Shown piece by piece: positions 11,701-20,268 of a DNA stretch of 64,000 bases (its first letter is position 1; each line of letters starts with the position of its first letter). This stretch comes from Prorocentrum cordatum. Lineage: Eukaryota; Sar; Dinophyceae; Prorocentrales; Prorocentraceae. The DNA lies in NCBI GenBank assembly GCA_963575745.1, contig CAUYUJ010014752.1:173012-237011 (forward strand). Direction: 5' to 3'. Below the pieces are notes generated by a model that worked only from the letters and a program-made list of their open reading frames with translations, had not been told where the DNA came from and searched no databases. The translations under genes were made by a program, and so were the position numbers.

Positions 11701-12099
11701 GGCGGGGGCAACCTCGCTGGCAGCCGCGGCGGGAGCAGCGGCGGCCTGGCTGGCGGCCGCGGCGGGAGCAGCGGCGGCCTGGCCACCGGCTTCCGTCTCG
11801 GGCGAGCTGGGGACCACCTCGGCGGCGCTCTGATCAGCGCTGTCCTGGCGATTTTTTTGTTCGTTTGGACTGTTTGACGTCGCCGTGCTCCTCCTCTCGC
11901 TTACCTCGTCCTCCTCCTCCTCCTCCTCCTCATTCCCCTCCTCCTCCTCCCCCTCCTCCTCTTCCTCCTCCTCCTCCCTTTGCTCCGCATAGACGCCACC
12001 ACCTCCTAGTAGCCTATCCTCTCCCCTGTTTCGCTGCCTCGCAACGTCTGCGTTTTTCCATCGCCCTCGTCTGCATCCTGATCCTCGTCCTGACCTCAT
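8705..12099 (-). CDS. Coiled-coil, Lys/Glu/Ala-rich protein, three or more exons
   Basis: The large exon is open from 12,099 down to a stop at 9,612-9,610. Its first part (to about 11,880) is poly-Glu encoded by a TCC tract and is probably intron or leader. Next comes an Ala/Pro-rich stretch, then a long charged heptad-like region at about 11,560-10,950 (repeats of the type QKAEEEAQRAKEKE) that should form a coiled coil, an RSRSRSRSR patch, and a folded-looking part with DDDVVQFWETAKQNNFFFD. A GC donor after DFKK (about 9,622) would join to exon B (9,347-9,141, LKNLYNGVSGQVSTVHAAI). Exon C (about 8,914-8,708) ends LLRQHAERQNTD-stop. Without that splice the protein would end in KKASG. Similar K/E-rich proteins are common in dinoflagellates; function is unknown and a true start was not found. 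Confidence 0.55.
9398..9444. repeat. Perfect 23-bp palindrome with 1-nt centre
   Basis: Arms 9398-9420 and 9422-9444 are exact complements (left arm begins CGTTCATCCTCTCC) around a single G. Imperfect complementarity extends both ways to about 9,386 and 9,456. It falls in the presumed intron of the coiled-coil gene. Confidence 0.9.
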
Positions 12100-12953
12100 C
12101 CGTTTTCAAATCTTCTCGTCCTCCTCGGTCGACATCCCCCATTCTCATCATCATGCTCCTCGTGTCGTCTCCTTTTCCTCATCCCCCGTGTCCTGCTGCG
12201 CCGACTCGACGCGAGCCATCGCCAGCGCTGTCGGGAACTCGACGGGAACGCACCACGAAGTGATGTCGTGATACTTAGGTTTCGGTCTTTGGGACTCCAT
12301 TAACACTTGAGCAACCAGTGGCTAGGGAGTACGGCCCCAGGTGGTTTCCCAAACCCTGACGTGTTCAACCCTCCTGGCATCTCTGATCTCCCAAATCTAC
12401 TTCCACCCCCTCTTACATCACTGATCTCCCAAGTAGGTTCCCAGTCCCCCCCGAGGGGTGATAGGCGAGAGAAGGAGGGATGGGGGAGGAGACGGAGAAG
12501 GAGGAGCAGGAGGAGCAGGAGAGGGATGGGCACGAGGAGGAGGAGGAGGAGGCAGACGGGGCTGTCATTTAAAGCAGCGCTCGATCCCAACGCGAGCACC
12601 AAACAGTTCCTCAGTATGAAAAGGCCTGGGCTACTTTTAGCCCAGCGGAAACGGCGGGAACATCCGTCCGAGCTGTTCGAGCGAGCTGCGCGAATCTCAT
12701 CGCCAATGTGGGAAGAGAAAGAACGGCGAGGAAGATACATTAGCTACGAACCATCTCCTTCCCCCCCCCTCTCTCTCAATTGCTTTCGGATCGGAACTTG
12801 AGAGGGTAAAATACGAGGGGGGTTGAGGGGAGGAGCTGGGGTGGGGCGGATGGGTGAGAGCGTGATGGGGGGGGAGGTAGTTCGTGGCTAATTGTTCTCC
12901 CCATCTTTCTTTCTCCTCCCTCGCCTGAGCCTCTGCCCGTCCTCGCGGCGCAG
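12100..12953. other. Intergenic spacer between two minus-strand genes
   Basis: No gene is supported. There is a GGA-rich patch at about 12,480-12,555 and C- or G-homopolymer runs near 12,760 and 12,870. Frames of about 150 codons on each strand (12,300-12,800) are shadows of one another and have no motif. Confidence 0.5.
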
Positions 12954-15459
12954 CTAGAAGAAGCCCTCGCCCAAGTCGAAGCTGATGCTGGAGCGCGCTG
13001 CTGGCTGTGGTGGGGCTGCTGGCTGTGGTGGGGCTGCTGGCTGTGGTGGGGCTGCTGGCTGTGGTGGGGCTGTCTTCGCTGCGGCCGCCTTCGGGTGCGG
13101 CGCCTCGTGATCATCATCATCATCACCAGCGCTGGTCTTCGGCTTCGGGTTGATGGCGGGCGTCGTCTTAGACTTCTTCTGCTTGGTGTCTGGCTCGGCT
13201 GCTGCGCTCGGCCGCCTCTTCAGCGATGCCTCCTCATGATCATCATCAGACTTCTCCTCATCCTCTGCATCACGCTCTGGGCTCGTCGCGGGCTTCTCCT
13301 CGCTAGGATCTTCGCTGAGCTGCTTCTCGTCCACGTCATCCTCTGTCGAAGCTGCTGGTCGCTTCATCGCCGCCGCTGGCCGCTTCATCGTTGCCGTCGG
13401 GGAAGGCCGCTCCCTTATCCAGGCGGATTTTACCTCCTCGAGCTGATCTTTCGTTTTCCCCTCCCTGGCGTACTGTTTGGCAAATTGTTTGAACAAGTCA
13501 GCTGCCTCCGTTTGGACGTAATGTTCTTTCATCACAAGCTGCACGACCATCTTCATGCTCTCTCCCTGGTGCTTCTCCCGCAACGCCATGCGTGGCTTCC
13601 CAACTCTGCTGTGTGGAATCGCCCAAACTCGCGAATCATTCTTGCCAGTGCCCTCCCACCAGATGTCATGCTTTTTCTTGCCGTCCCCTGTCGATTTCAT
13701 CTCCCGAAATTCTTTCACCGTGAGAAACGTGATGTTCCAGCGAAACCCGCCCTCCCATTCTGCTACCATCGTGTCGTCGTCAGCTGCGCCCGTTGGGATC
13801 TCGAGCGGCTTGGCCCACTGGACGGTCGGCTTGAGCTGGTTGCCCTTCCCCTTCTGCTTCCTGCACGCCGCCTCCAGGGAGGGCGAGGGGTAGGAAGGAT
13901 GGGGACGATGAGGAGGACAAGGCGGAGGAAGAGGAAAGATGAGGAGGAGAAGGATTATGATGAGGAAGGAGGTAGAGGAGGATGAGAAGGCGGGGGAGGG
14001 CAGGAGGAAGGGGAGGGCGATGGAGGAGAGGGTGGAGAAGGAAAAGGGGAGAAGGTTGAGGAGTAATGGGGGAGCAGGAGGAGGATGAGGAGGATGAGGA
14101 GGAGGAGGAGGAGGAGGAGGAGGAGAAGCTGTGAGGAGGAGGTTGGCCTCTGGCGATTCAAAGGCGACCGATCTCCCCCTACATTCCTTCTCATCCTCCC
14201 CATCCCTCCTAAATCTTCCTCTGCCCTCCCTGTTTGTCTCACCGGCCTGTCCTCCTCCTCCTCCTCCTCCTCCTCCTCCCCCTCCCCCCCCTAGCTCTTC
14301 CATCAGTCGTGCTACTCGTAGTCCCTCCCGCCTTCTCCATGCGATCGAAGTCGAACACCCAGCTGTGCTCGTCGCCGTCGCGGTGGAACAGCTGGAGCCA
14401 CTTGGGCGTCGGGCGGCCGTCCGTCCTGAGAGCGCGGGCGGTGAGATAAGGAGGGCGATGAAGAGGTAAGAGGAACAGGGGATTGCGAACCAAGGGGCAG
14501 GAGGGAGGAGGAGGAGGTGGAGGAATGGACGGAAACGGAACGGATGGAGAAGGAAGCGGAGGAGAAAGAGGATGAGGATGAGAAGGACGAGGACGACGGG
14601 GAGGAGGGCGTGACGGACGATATGACGAATTACCCCATCGGCATCCTGCATTTCGCGATGCCTTGCGAGATGTGGCGCAGCATAGCTCTGATCCGCCACC
14701 CCACGAGAAATGGAGCTCCTTGCCGTGCCCACTCCTCCTATTCCTCTCCTACTCTTCTCCTCCTGTATCCATCTCCACTCCCCTGCTTAAGGCCTTCCTC
14801 CTACATCGGCCTAATTGGCGGGCGGGCTGCAAAGCACCATCGAATCATGAACGCTGTTTCCCTGCTCCAGCCCTCGGCCTCCGTTCCCAGCTCCCACTCC
14901 GCAGCCATCGCACTCGCGTGCGCCTGGAGCGGCTTCAGGAGGCCGCCCAGCGTGATCTGGTCGTGCGGCTGGATGGCCTGTAGCGGGAATGGTGGAGGAG
15001 GAGGAGGAGGAGGAGGAGGAGGAGGAGGAGGAGGAGGAGGAGGAGGAGGAGGTGAGGAGGGGGAGGGGGAGGAGGAGGAGGAGGAGGAGGAGGAGGAGGA
15101 GGAGGGAGGAGGAGGAGGAGGAGGAGGAGGAGGAGGAGGAGGAGGAGGAGGAGAGGAGGAGGAGGAGGAGGGGGGATGAGATGGAGGGGGAGGGGGATGA
15201 GGAGGAGAGGGAGGAGGAGGAGGAGGAGGAGGAGGAGGAGGAGGAGTCCACTTCCACCCATCATCGCCTCGCGGATACCACACATGAGCCCGCTGACCTT
15301 GCCGAGGGCGTCGCCGTCGACAGGGTCGTCGAGCTCGACCGTATACTCTATCGTGGACGGCAGTTTGACATATTTTTTGAACAAGGATGCAAGCACTTTC
15401 TCAACACCAGCGCCATCGCATACGGCCTGCTTCCCTTTGGTGCCCGACGAATCCGCCAT
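12954..15459 (-). CDS. Four-exon gene, lysine-rich protein with KRPAA repeats
   Basis: Exon 1 starts at the ATG at 15459-15457 (MADSSGTKGKQ) and runs to about 15,255 (ends near MCGIREAMM). Exon 2 begins at 14,977 after a CTACAG acceptor (AIQPHDQITLGGLLK) and ends near 14,868 (EAEGWSR). Exon 3 begins after CTCTCAG at about 14,430 (TDGRPTPKWLQLFHRDGDE) and ends near 14,330 (DRMEKA). Exon 4 runs from about 13,873 to the stop at 12,956-12,954 with VQWAKPLEIPTG, KRPAAAMKRPAAS and four PPQPAA repeats from an 18-bp tandem repeat. The exon 2/3 border shares CAGG at both ends and no simple GT donor fits. Introns are TCC/GGA arrays. The KRPAA motif recurs in many dinoflagellate proteins I know of; function is unknown. 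The product is probably nuclear, judging by its charge only. Confidence 0.55.
13003..13074 (-). repeat. 18-bp coding tandem repeat, four copies
   Basis: The unit GGCTGCTGGCTGTGGTG plus one base recurs four times and encodes APPQPA-type hexapeptides near the C terminus of the lysine-rich protein. Confidence 0.85.
14997..15245 (+). repeat. (GGA)n arrays filling intron 1 of the lysine-rich gene
   Basis: Nearly pure GGA triplets in four blocks with GGGA interruptions. On the coding (minus) strand this is a long TCC tract leading into the CTACAG acceptor. It could serve as an outsized polypyrimidine tract. Confidence 0.9.
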
Positions 15460-16011
15460 CGTATAACTGCTCGAGCCCGAACTCAAACGAAGCACGAGCT
15501 CTTTCTGAACCACTCCTCTTCTCACCTCCTGCTTGCTATCCCTTCCCTCTCCCCCCTCTATCTCCCTGCCATCTTGTTTCTCCCACCCTCCTTGCACTCT
15601 CTATATATCGCCTTCCCCTTCCTTCTCTCTATCCACCTCCCTCCTCCCCCCCTCTCCCTCCCTACCTCCTGACCTCCTGCCCTGCAACATCCTTACAAAA
15701 ATGCCAGGCCCCGTTTCGGTTGAGACATCCTCGCGTCTTGTGCGCCGCCGCCGTTTCACCTGATGCATCCTCGCAAGCCCGCGAAGAAGAGGAGCTGGGT
15801 TTTGAGGCTAGTTTCTAGGAAGAACACGAGGACTTGAGTTTAGAAGACGGAACACATTAATCTTTGGAGGGTGATGAGAAGGAGTTGAGTTTTTTTTGTG
15901 GATGCGGTCGATTAATGAAATTTGTACTTATCGGCCATCCATGGATAGATCCTAAAATAACATGGATAGAACCGGACTGAGAGGTATCTATCCTGATAGA
16001 TCCGTACGTTG
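15460..16011. other. Upstream spacer, no gene supported
   Basis: Pyrimidine-rich to about 15,680, then unremarkable. At 15,940-16,010 copies of GGATAGATCC, CATGGATAGAACC and GGTATCTATCC recur in both orientations. They are related to the sequence at 531-600. Confidence 0.5.
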
Positions 16012-16045
16012 CGGATCTATCAGTTAGAACCGTGGAACCTCTGGG
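16012..16045 (-). repeat. Right terminal inverted repeat (candidate)
   Basis: Reading outwards on the plus strand it is CGGATCTA-TCAGT-TAGAACCG then TGGAACCTCTGGG. It matches the reverse complement of 520-554 with a few mismatches. No target duplication is visible outside it. Confidence 0.6.
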
Positions 16046-16054
16046 GAGAGATTC

Positions 16055-16097
16055 AGGGTTAAAACTGAGGCGGGTGTCCGGCCTCAGTTTTAACCCT
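16055..16097. repeat. Perfect 16-bp inverted repeat upstream of the recombinase gene
   Basis: Arms AGGGTTAAAACTGAGG (16,055-16,070) and its exact complement (16,082-16,097) flank an 11-nt loop. It ends 13 bases before the start codon at 16,111, so it could mark an element terminus or form a 5' leader hairpin. Confidence 0.85.
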
Positions 16098-16110
16098 CAC
16101 GAGGTCTCTG

Positions 16111-18117
16111 ATGCCACATTTTGGAGGCCGCCCTCCCGGGCTAGTCAGAGGCATCCCCGCCCCCCCCCAGTCCGGTAGTGCCGCGGCCCGAGGTGGGCCG
16201 GCTCCGCGCCGTCGCCCACGGCGCGCCGCGCGCGCCATGTGCGCCTTCCAGCCACGGTGGGATCTGGCAGCCAGCCCGGCAGGACGCAAACGGCGTCAGG
16301 TTGGGCAGGGTCCAGGCCCGGCGTCTGCCAGGCATCGGGGTAGTCCACTCCTCGGCGCGGCAGATGGCAGCGTGTCGGGCCCCAGCCCGGCGCGGCCATG
16401 CCTGGCGCCAGGAGGCGGTGGTCCCCAGGGTACGGCGGCGCATCAGGGGGAGGCCGCGCGGCCGTCGATCCCTGGGTTGCGGGGCGAGGCGCCAGGGAGG
16501 CACCAGTACCGGAGGGGGTGCCTTGCGGACCTCACGTCGGCGCAGGCCCAGGCCCGCGCCCTCGAGCAGTTCGACGCGGAAGTGCTGGCGACGACGACCG
16601 CGAACTCGGAGGCGTCGCGCCGCCGGACGCTCAAGGCCATCTTCGAGCAGTGGGGCGTCGAGATGATCCCCCTGGCCCGGCAGAAGATCAGGCGGCTGGG
16701 CGCTTCGCTGAAGGCTGGCGGATACAGGTCCGCAGCCCTGTACCTGTCGCTGGCAAAGAAGATGCACGTGCAGGCCGACCTCGACTTCCCCCCCTCCTTG
16801 GGCCAAGCCTTGGCCGAGGCACGGCGTTCGTGCGAGCGGGGGCTCGGGCCAGACCGCAAGGTCGAGGGCATTGCGATGGAGACGTTAGCCCAGCTCCGGA
16901 CGGACGCGACTCCGCTGGTTGCGGGGGGCCCCGCCAACCCCCGGTTGGCGCTGCTGGCGGGCGCCTGGTGGCTCACGCGCGAGATCGAGCTTTCCGCCGC
17001 GCCCGCGCACATGGTCACCTTCCACGCCGGGACGGACGGCCGACTCGCTTCCACGTGGCTGTTGCCCGCGTCAAAGACGGACACTCGGGCCTTAGGCGTG
17101 GCCCGCACACACGGCTGCTGCTGCGGCGCTGGGGTCTTCGGCAATGCTTGCCCGGCCCACGCGCTGTGGGCCCGGCGGTCATGGCTCAGGGCTCGGTTTC
17201 CTGCGCGGCATTCGGCGGACGGCCTGCCCGCGCCTGACCTGGCCTTGTTCCCGGACTCCGAGGGCAAGGTGTGCGAGAAGGATGCGGTCGTCGCCACCAT
17301 CCGGGCCGCCGCGGAGGCGCTCGGCCTGCCCGCGGTCTCTGCAGACGGCCTCCACCTCTGGGGAGGGCACTCTCTCCGGGTGTCCGGCGCCCAGAGCCTC
17401 GCCCGCGCTGGCTTGGACATCTGGCTTATCCAGTTGTTGGGGCGTTGGGGGAGCGACGCTGTCCTCGGGTACATCCGGGCTGCGCCGTTGGCGGTGTCCA
17501 CGGCCTGGGCGCTCCGGGCCTCTTGCGGCGCCTCCCCGGGCGCGTCGGTCTCGTTGAGCCTGGACGAGGTGGCGGGCCAGCTCGCGGCGACGTCAACAGG
17601 GCACCAGGCCCGACGTGAGGGCGCCACAGGTCCTGCGACGGCATCGCGTCTCGACGATCTTCTCGAGCGGGTTCGCTGCCTCGAGTCCAGCGCCGGGGCA
17701 GGGTCGCAGGAGCGGGCGACGATCCGCCTCGACGTCGCGGAGATAAAAAGGTACTTGGATTGGGAGTCCCTTCGTCTTCGGGCGATCAGCGAGGAATCCT
17801 GCCAGGGCGCCCCCGCGTCGCCTTCGGCTGGCCTGGGCGAGGACGTCGCCCTCGTCAGGAATGAGGCCAGTGGCGTGTACCATGCTGTGCTGGTCTTCGA
17901 CGCAGCTGGAGAGGACAGCCAAGGTCTCTGCAGGTGCCTTTGGCATTTTGAGTGCGGCCGCAACGCCGTGCGCGTCAGTGCCCTTCCCCGGTTGTACAAA
18001 GACCTCTGCGGGCGCTGTTTCCCAGTTCTCCGCAGGGCGCGCAAGGCGGTGCTGTGCGGTAGTGCGGGCCCCGGCAGCGCTGGTCAGGATGGGCCCCGTG
18101 CTCGCGGACCGCGCTAG
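16111..18117 (+). CDS. Tyrosine recombinase (668 codons), Crypton- or YR-element-like
   Basis: The frame opens with ATG at 16,111. After a Pro/Arg/Gly-rich N-terminus (to about residue 145) there is a helical region of the SAM-like core-binding type. The catalytic domain then shows Arg290 in WWLTREIELSA, a Lys in LPASKTDTRALG, the box GGHSLRVSGAQ with His420 and Arg423, LLGRWGSDA and the nucleophile Tyr454 in VLGYIRAAP. That is the complete R-K-H-x-x-R-W-Y set expected of an active recombinase. The C-terminal part has a Cys-rich segment (DLCGRCFPVLR). No reverse transcriptase is fused to it. It is followed by a pair of 136-bp direct repeats, the first overlapping the stop codon, so it is probably the gene of a small mobile element. 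Many dinoflagellate genomes hold similar open frames. Confidence 0.8.
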   Translation: MPHFGGRPPGLVRGIPAPPQSGSAAARGGPAPRRRPRRAARAMCAFQPRWDLAASPAGRKRRQVGQGPGPASARHRGSPLLGAADGSVSGPSPARPCLAPGGGGPQGTAAHQGEAARPSIPGLRGEAPGRHQYRRGCLADLTSAQAQARALEQFDAEVLATTTANSEASRRRTLKAIFEQWGVEMIPLARQKIRRLGASLKAGGYRSAALYLSLAKKMHVQADLDFPPSLGQALAEARRSCERGLGPDRKVEGIAMETLAQLRTDATPLVAGGPANPRLALLAGAWWLTREIELSAAPAHMVTFHAGTDGRLASTWLLPASKTDTRALGVARTHGCCCGAGVFGNACPAHALWARRSWLRARFPARHSADGLPAPDLALFPDSEGKVCEKDAVVATIRAAAEALGLPAVSADGLHLWGGHSLRVSGAQSLARAGLDIWLIQLLGRWGSDAVLGYIRAAPLAVSTAWALRASCGASPGASVSLSLDEVAGQLAATSTGHQARREGATGPATASRLDDLLERVRCLESSAGAGSQERATIRLDVAEIKRYLDWESLRLRAISEESCQGAPASPSAGLGEDVALVRNEASGVYHAVLVFDAAGEDSQGLCRCLWHFECGRNAVRVSALPRLYKDLCGRCFPVLRRARKAVLCGSAGPGSAGQDGPRARGPR

Positions 18118-18226
18118 GCCGGGTGCTGCCGCAACCGCATTAAAACATCGCGTGCGCCCTCGATGTTGGGAATCAGTTGGTCCAGGCGGGTCGGGGGGGC
18201 ATGCCGATCATAGGCAGAAATTGTTG
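18091..18226 (+). repeat. 136-bp direct repeat, copy 1
   Basis: Identical as far as I can compare to 18,428-18,563. It begins GGGCCCCGTGCTCGCGGACC, overlaps the last codons of the recombinase gene and ends GGCAGAAATTGTTG. Confidence 0.9.
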
Positions 18227-18427
18227 CTAGTGGCCGTTAGGACGTGTGTAACAATTTCTTAACTCTGATCCGGGTGGAGGGCGGGCTCAGGATGGCGTCT
18301 CGCTAGCCTTCGCCGGACGTGGCCGTTTTGGCTGAAGCCGGCGAGTTGCGAAACGTTCCCACCCACCCTAGTCCCGTTTCGGATGAATTCTGCATTTTCC
18401 CATTGCGCCTGGGAGCGCGCAGAACGC

Positions 18428-18563
18428 GGGCCCCGTGCTCGCGGACCGCGCTAGGCCGGGTGCTGCCGCAACCGCATTAAAACATCGCGTGCGCCCTCGA
18501 TGTTGGGAATCAGTTGGTCCAGGCGGGTCGGGGGGGCATGCCGATCATAGGCAGAAATTGTTG
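18428..18563 (+). repeat. 136-bp direct repeat, copy 2
   Basis: Second copy, 337 bp downstream of the first. The recombinase element may end here. The 201 bp between the copies contain a weak spliced-leader-like string at 18,317-18,337. Confidence 0.9.
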
Positions 18564-19587
18564 TTCATCCGTGGATTGCCGATCCTGCTGCCAGCACTGG
18601 AAATCGGGTGTAAGAGGATGAGGAGGAGGAGGAGGAGGAGGAGGAGAAGGAGGAGGAGGATGAGGAGGATGAAGAAAAGGAGGAGAGGGAGGAGGAAAAG
18701 AAGAAGGAGGACGTGTGTGGGAAAATGATGCTTCGAGGAGGACGCGGAGGAAAAGGAAGAGGAGCACGATGTTGAGGAGGATGTGGGGGACTTTGAGGAC
18801 GACGTGGATGTGCACGTGGCGGGGGAGGACGGGGTGCAGGAGGAGCTACGACGGGAAAGGCGTTGTGGTGGGCTTATTCGCTCGCTTTAGCGGAGTAGTC
18901 TGCGGCCATTAGTCAGTTGCCATTCGAGCTCTTTTGGAGACTTTGTTGCTTCTGGGGGGGTCTTCCATCTGGCCCTGCAGCCCTGGCCCTTCCCTCGTTT
19001 ATCTCACCTTTCCCAACCAGCCCACCTCCCCCCATCTCTCTTACTAGTCCCACCAACTTCCAGTTCCCTTTACCCCCCTCTGCTTCCCCAGCCGCCTCAG
19101 CTCTCCCTCCTCAGCTTCCCTAGCCGCCCCCATCCCACCAGCACCACGGCGGCCCCCCGACATTTCATTCGATCTGTCTGTCCTGTCGTCGACACAAGCG
19201 TTCTGGTGCAAGGTGGTTCGTCCGCGATGGCGGCGCTTCTGGGAAAGATCGGCAAGGGTGCAGCGCAGGCTCGTCTTCCATCCATGATGTAAGGTGTTAT
19301 TATGTTGGTCAGCTGTTCTCTTGTACAGTAGGGTGCCTTTGCCGCCGCTTGCAAATCTCTTCGTTTCTTCTTGTAAAGGTAAGTACGCTGTCGACTGCAC
19401 CTTGCTAGCGGGATGGAGAATGCTGTTGCACTTCTATCTCGCTTGTTCCATTCTGTCGTGATGGGTGATGGGCCTCGTTCTCGATTCTGGCTCCACTTGA
19501 TCTTCGTCGTGAGTGGAGTGTATGGCATTTCTCTTAGCGTAGATCTCATTAGCCTCGGCAGTCATGCGGGCCATATCTCGCGCTCGG
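18564..19587. other. No gene supported; (GGA)n tract at 18,611-18,780
   Basis: A GGA/GAA-rich tract is followed by a pyrimidine-rich stretch (about 18,980-19,150). Frames of 60-150 codons at 19,044-19,550 (minus) and 19,413 onwards (plus) have no motif I recognise. Confidence 0.5.
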
Positions 19588-19588
<1 letters not shown>

Positions 19589-19677
<89 letters not shown>

Positions 19678-19696
19678 GTTTGTTTGTGTGTGCGTG

Positions 19697-19728
<32 letters not shown>

Positions 19729-19744
19729 TTGCGTGCGTGCGTGC

Positions 19745-19831
<87 letters not shown>

Positions 19832-19858
19832 CGTGTGCGTGTGCGTGTGCGTGTGAGT
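19589..19858 (+). repeat. (GT)n / (GTGC)n microsatellite, about 270 bp
   Basis: GT dinucleotides with embedded blocks of GTGC repeated every 4 nt (19,690-19,750). Purine/pyrimidine alternation of this length favours Z-DNA. Cys/Val, His/Thr and similar frames across it are not genes. Confidence 0.95.
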
Positions 19859-19949
19859 GGGTGGATGGGCGCGCGGGCACGTTCCCGCGCGACCGCCCCT
19901 CCCCCCTGTTCCCTGCCCCTCTTCCCCTCCTTCCCCTCCCCCCTTCCCC

Positions 19950-20120
19950 CCCCCTCTCCTCCTCCTCCTCCCCCCCTCTCCTCCTCCCCCTCCTCCCCTC
20001 CTCCTCCTCCTCCTCCTCCTCCTCCTCCTCCTCCTCCTCCTCCTCCTCCTCCTCCTCCTCCTCCTCCTCCTCCTCCTCCTCCTCCCCCCTCCCCCCTCCC
20101 CCCCTCCCTCCCTCCCTTCG
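19950..20120 (+). repeat. (TCC)n microsatellite, about 170 bp
   Basis: C-rich sequence leads into an uninterrupted run of CCT triplets (about 20,000-20,083) and then C-runs. It is a strict homopyrimidine strand, so triplex (H-DNA) formation is possible. Confidence 0.95.
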
Positions 20121-20268
20121 CGTGCACGTGGCGCGCGCGCGTGTCCTTCCGTGCGCGGGGGCGCGCGCGCTCGCGGCCGTGCCCCACGACGTGTCTCTCT
20201 CGCCGCGCCCGCCCCTGGCGCCCGGCCGCTGCACCTGCCCCTGGCTGCTCGTGCGCGTGCCCATTCAG

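Larger units (their letters stand above)
520..16045. mobile_element. Candidate 15.5-kb element bounded by terminal inverted repeats
   Basis: The segment begins with CCCAGAGGTTC at 520 and ends with its reverse complement at 16,045. Each copy runs on into a palindrome whose core is TCTATCAGTTAGA or a one-base variant. Inside, the predicted genes are all on the minus strand and include a tnp2/Plavaka-like transposase candidate and a methyltransferase-like gene. Outside, both flanks are more GC-rich. I see no target-site duplication, so this remains a hypothesis. The alternative is two independent copies of one short repeat that happen to lie in opposite orientation. Confidence 0.4.

Noticed and set aside
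14517-15672. Long poly-Glu, poly-Gly, Ser- or Pro-rich reading frames on both strands
   Set aside because: They are six-frame translations of (GGA)n intron sequence; the protein-like exons lie on either side in the minus strand.
16443-18044. 533-codon minus-strand frame
   Set aside because: Shadow of the 668-codon recombinase gene in GC-rich sequence; no motif.
18428-18728. 97-codon frame across the second 136-bp repeat
   Set aside because: The repeat copy falls in another frame and continues into GGA repeat; no coding signal.
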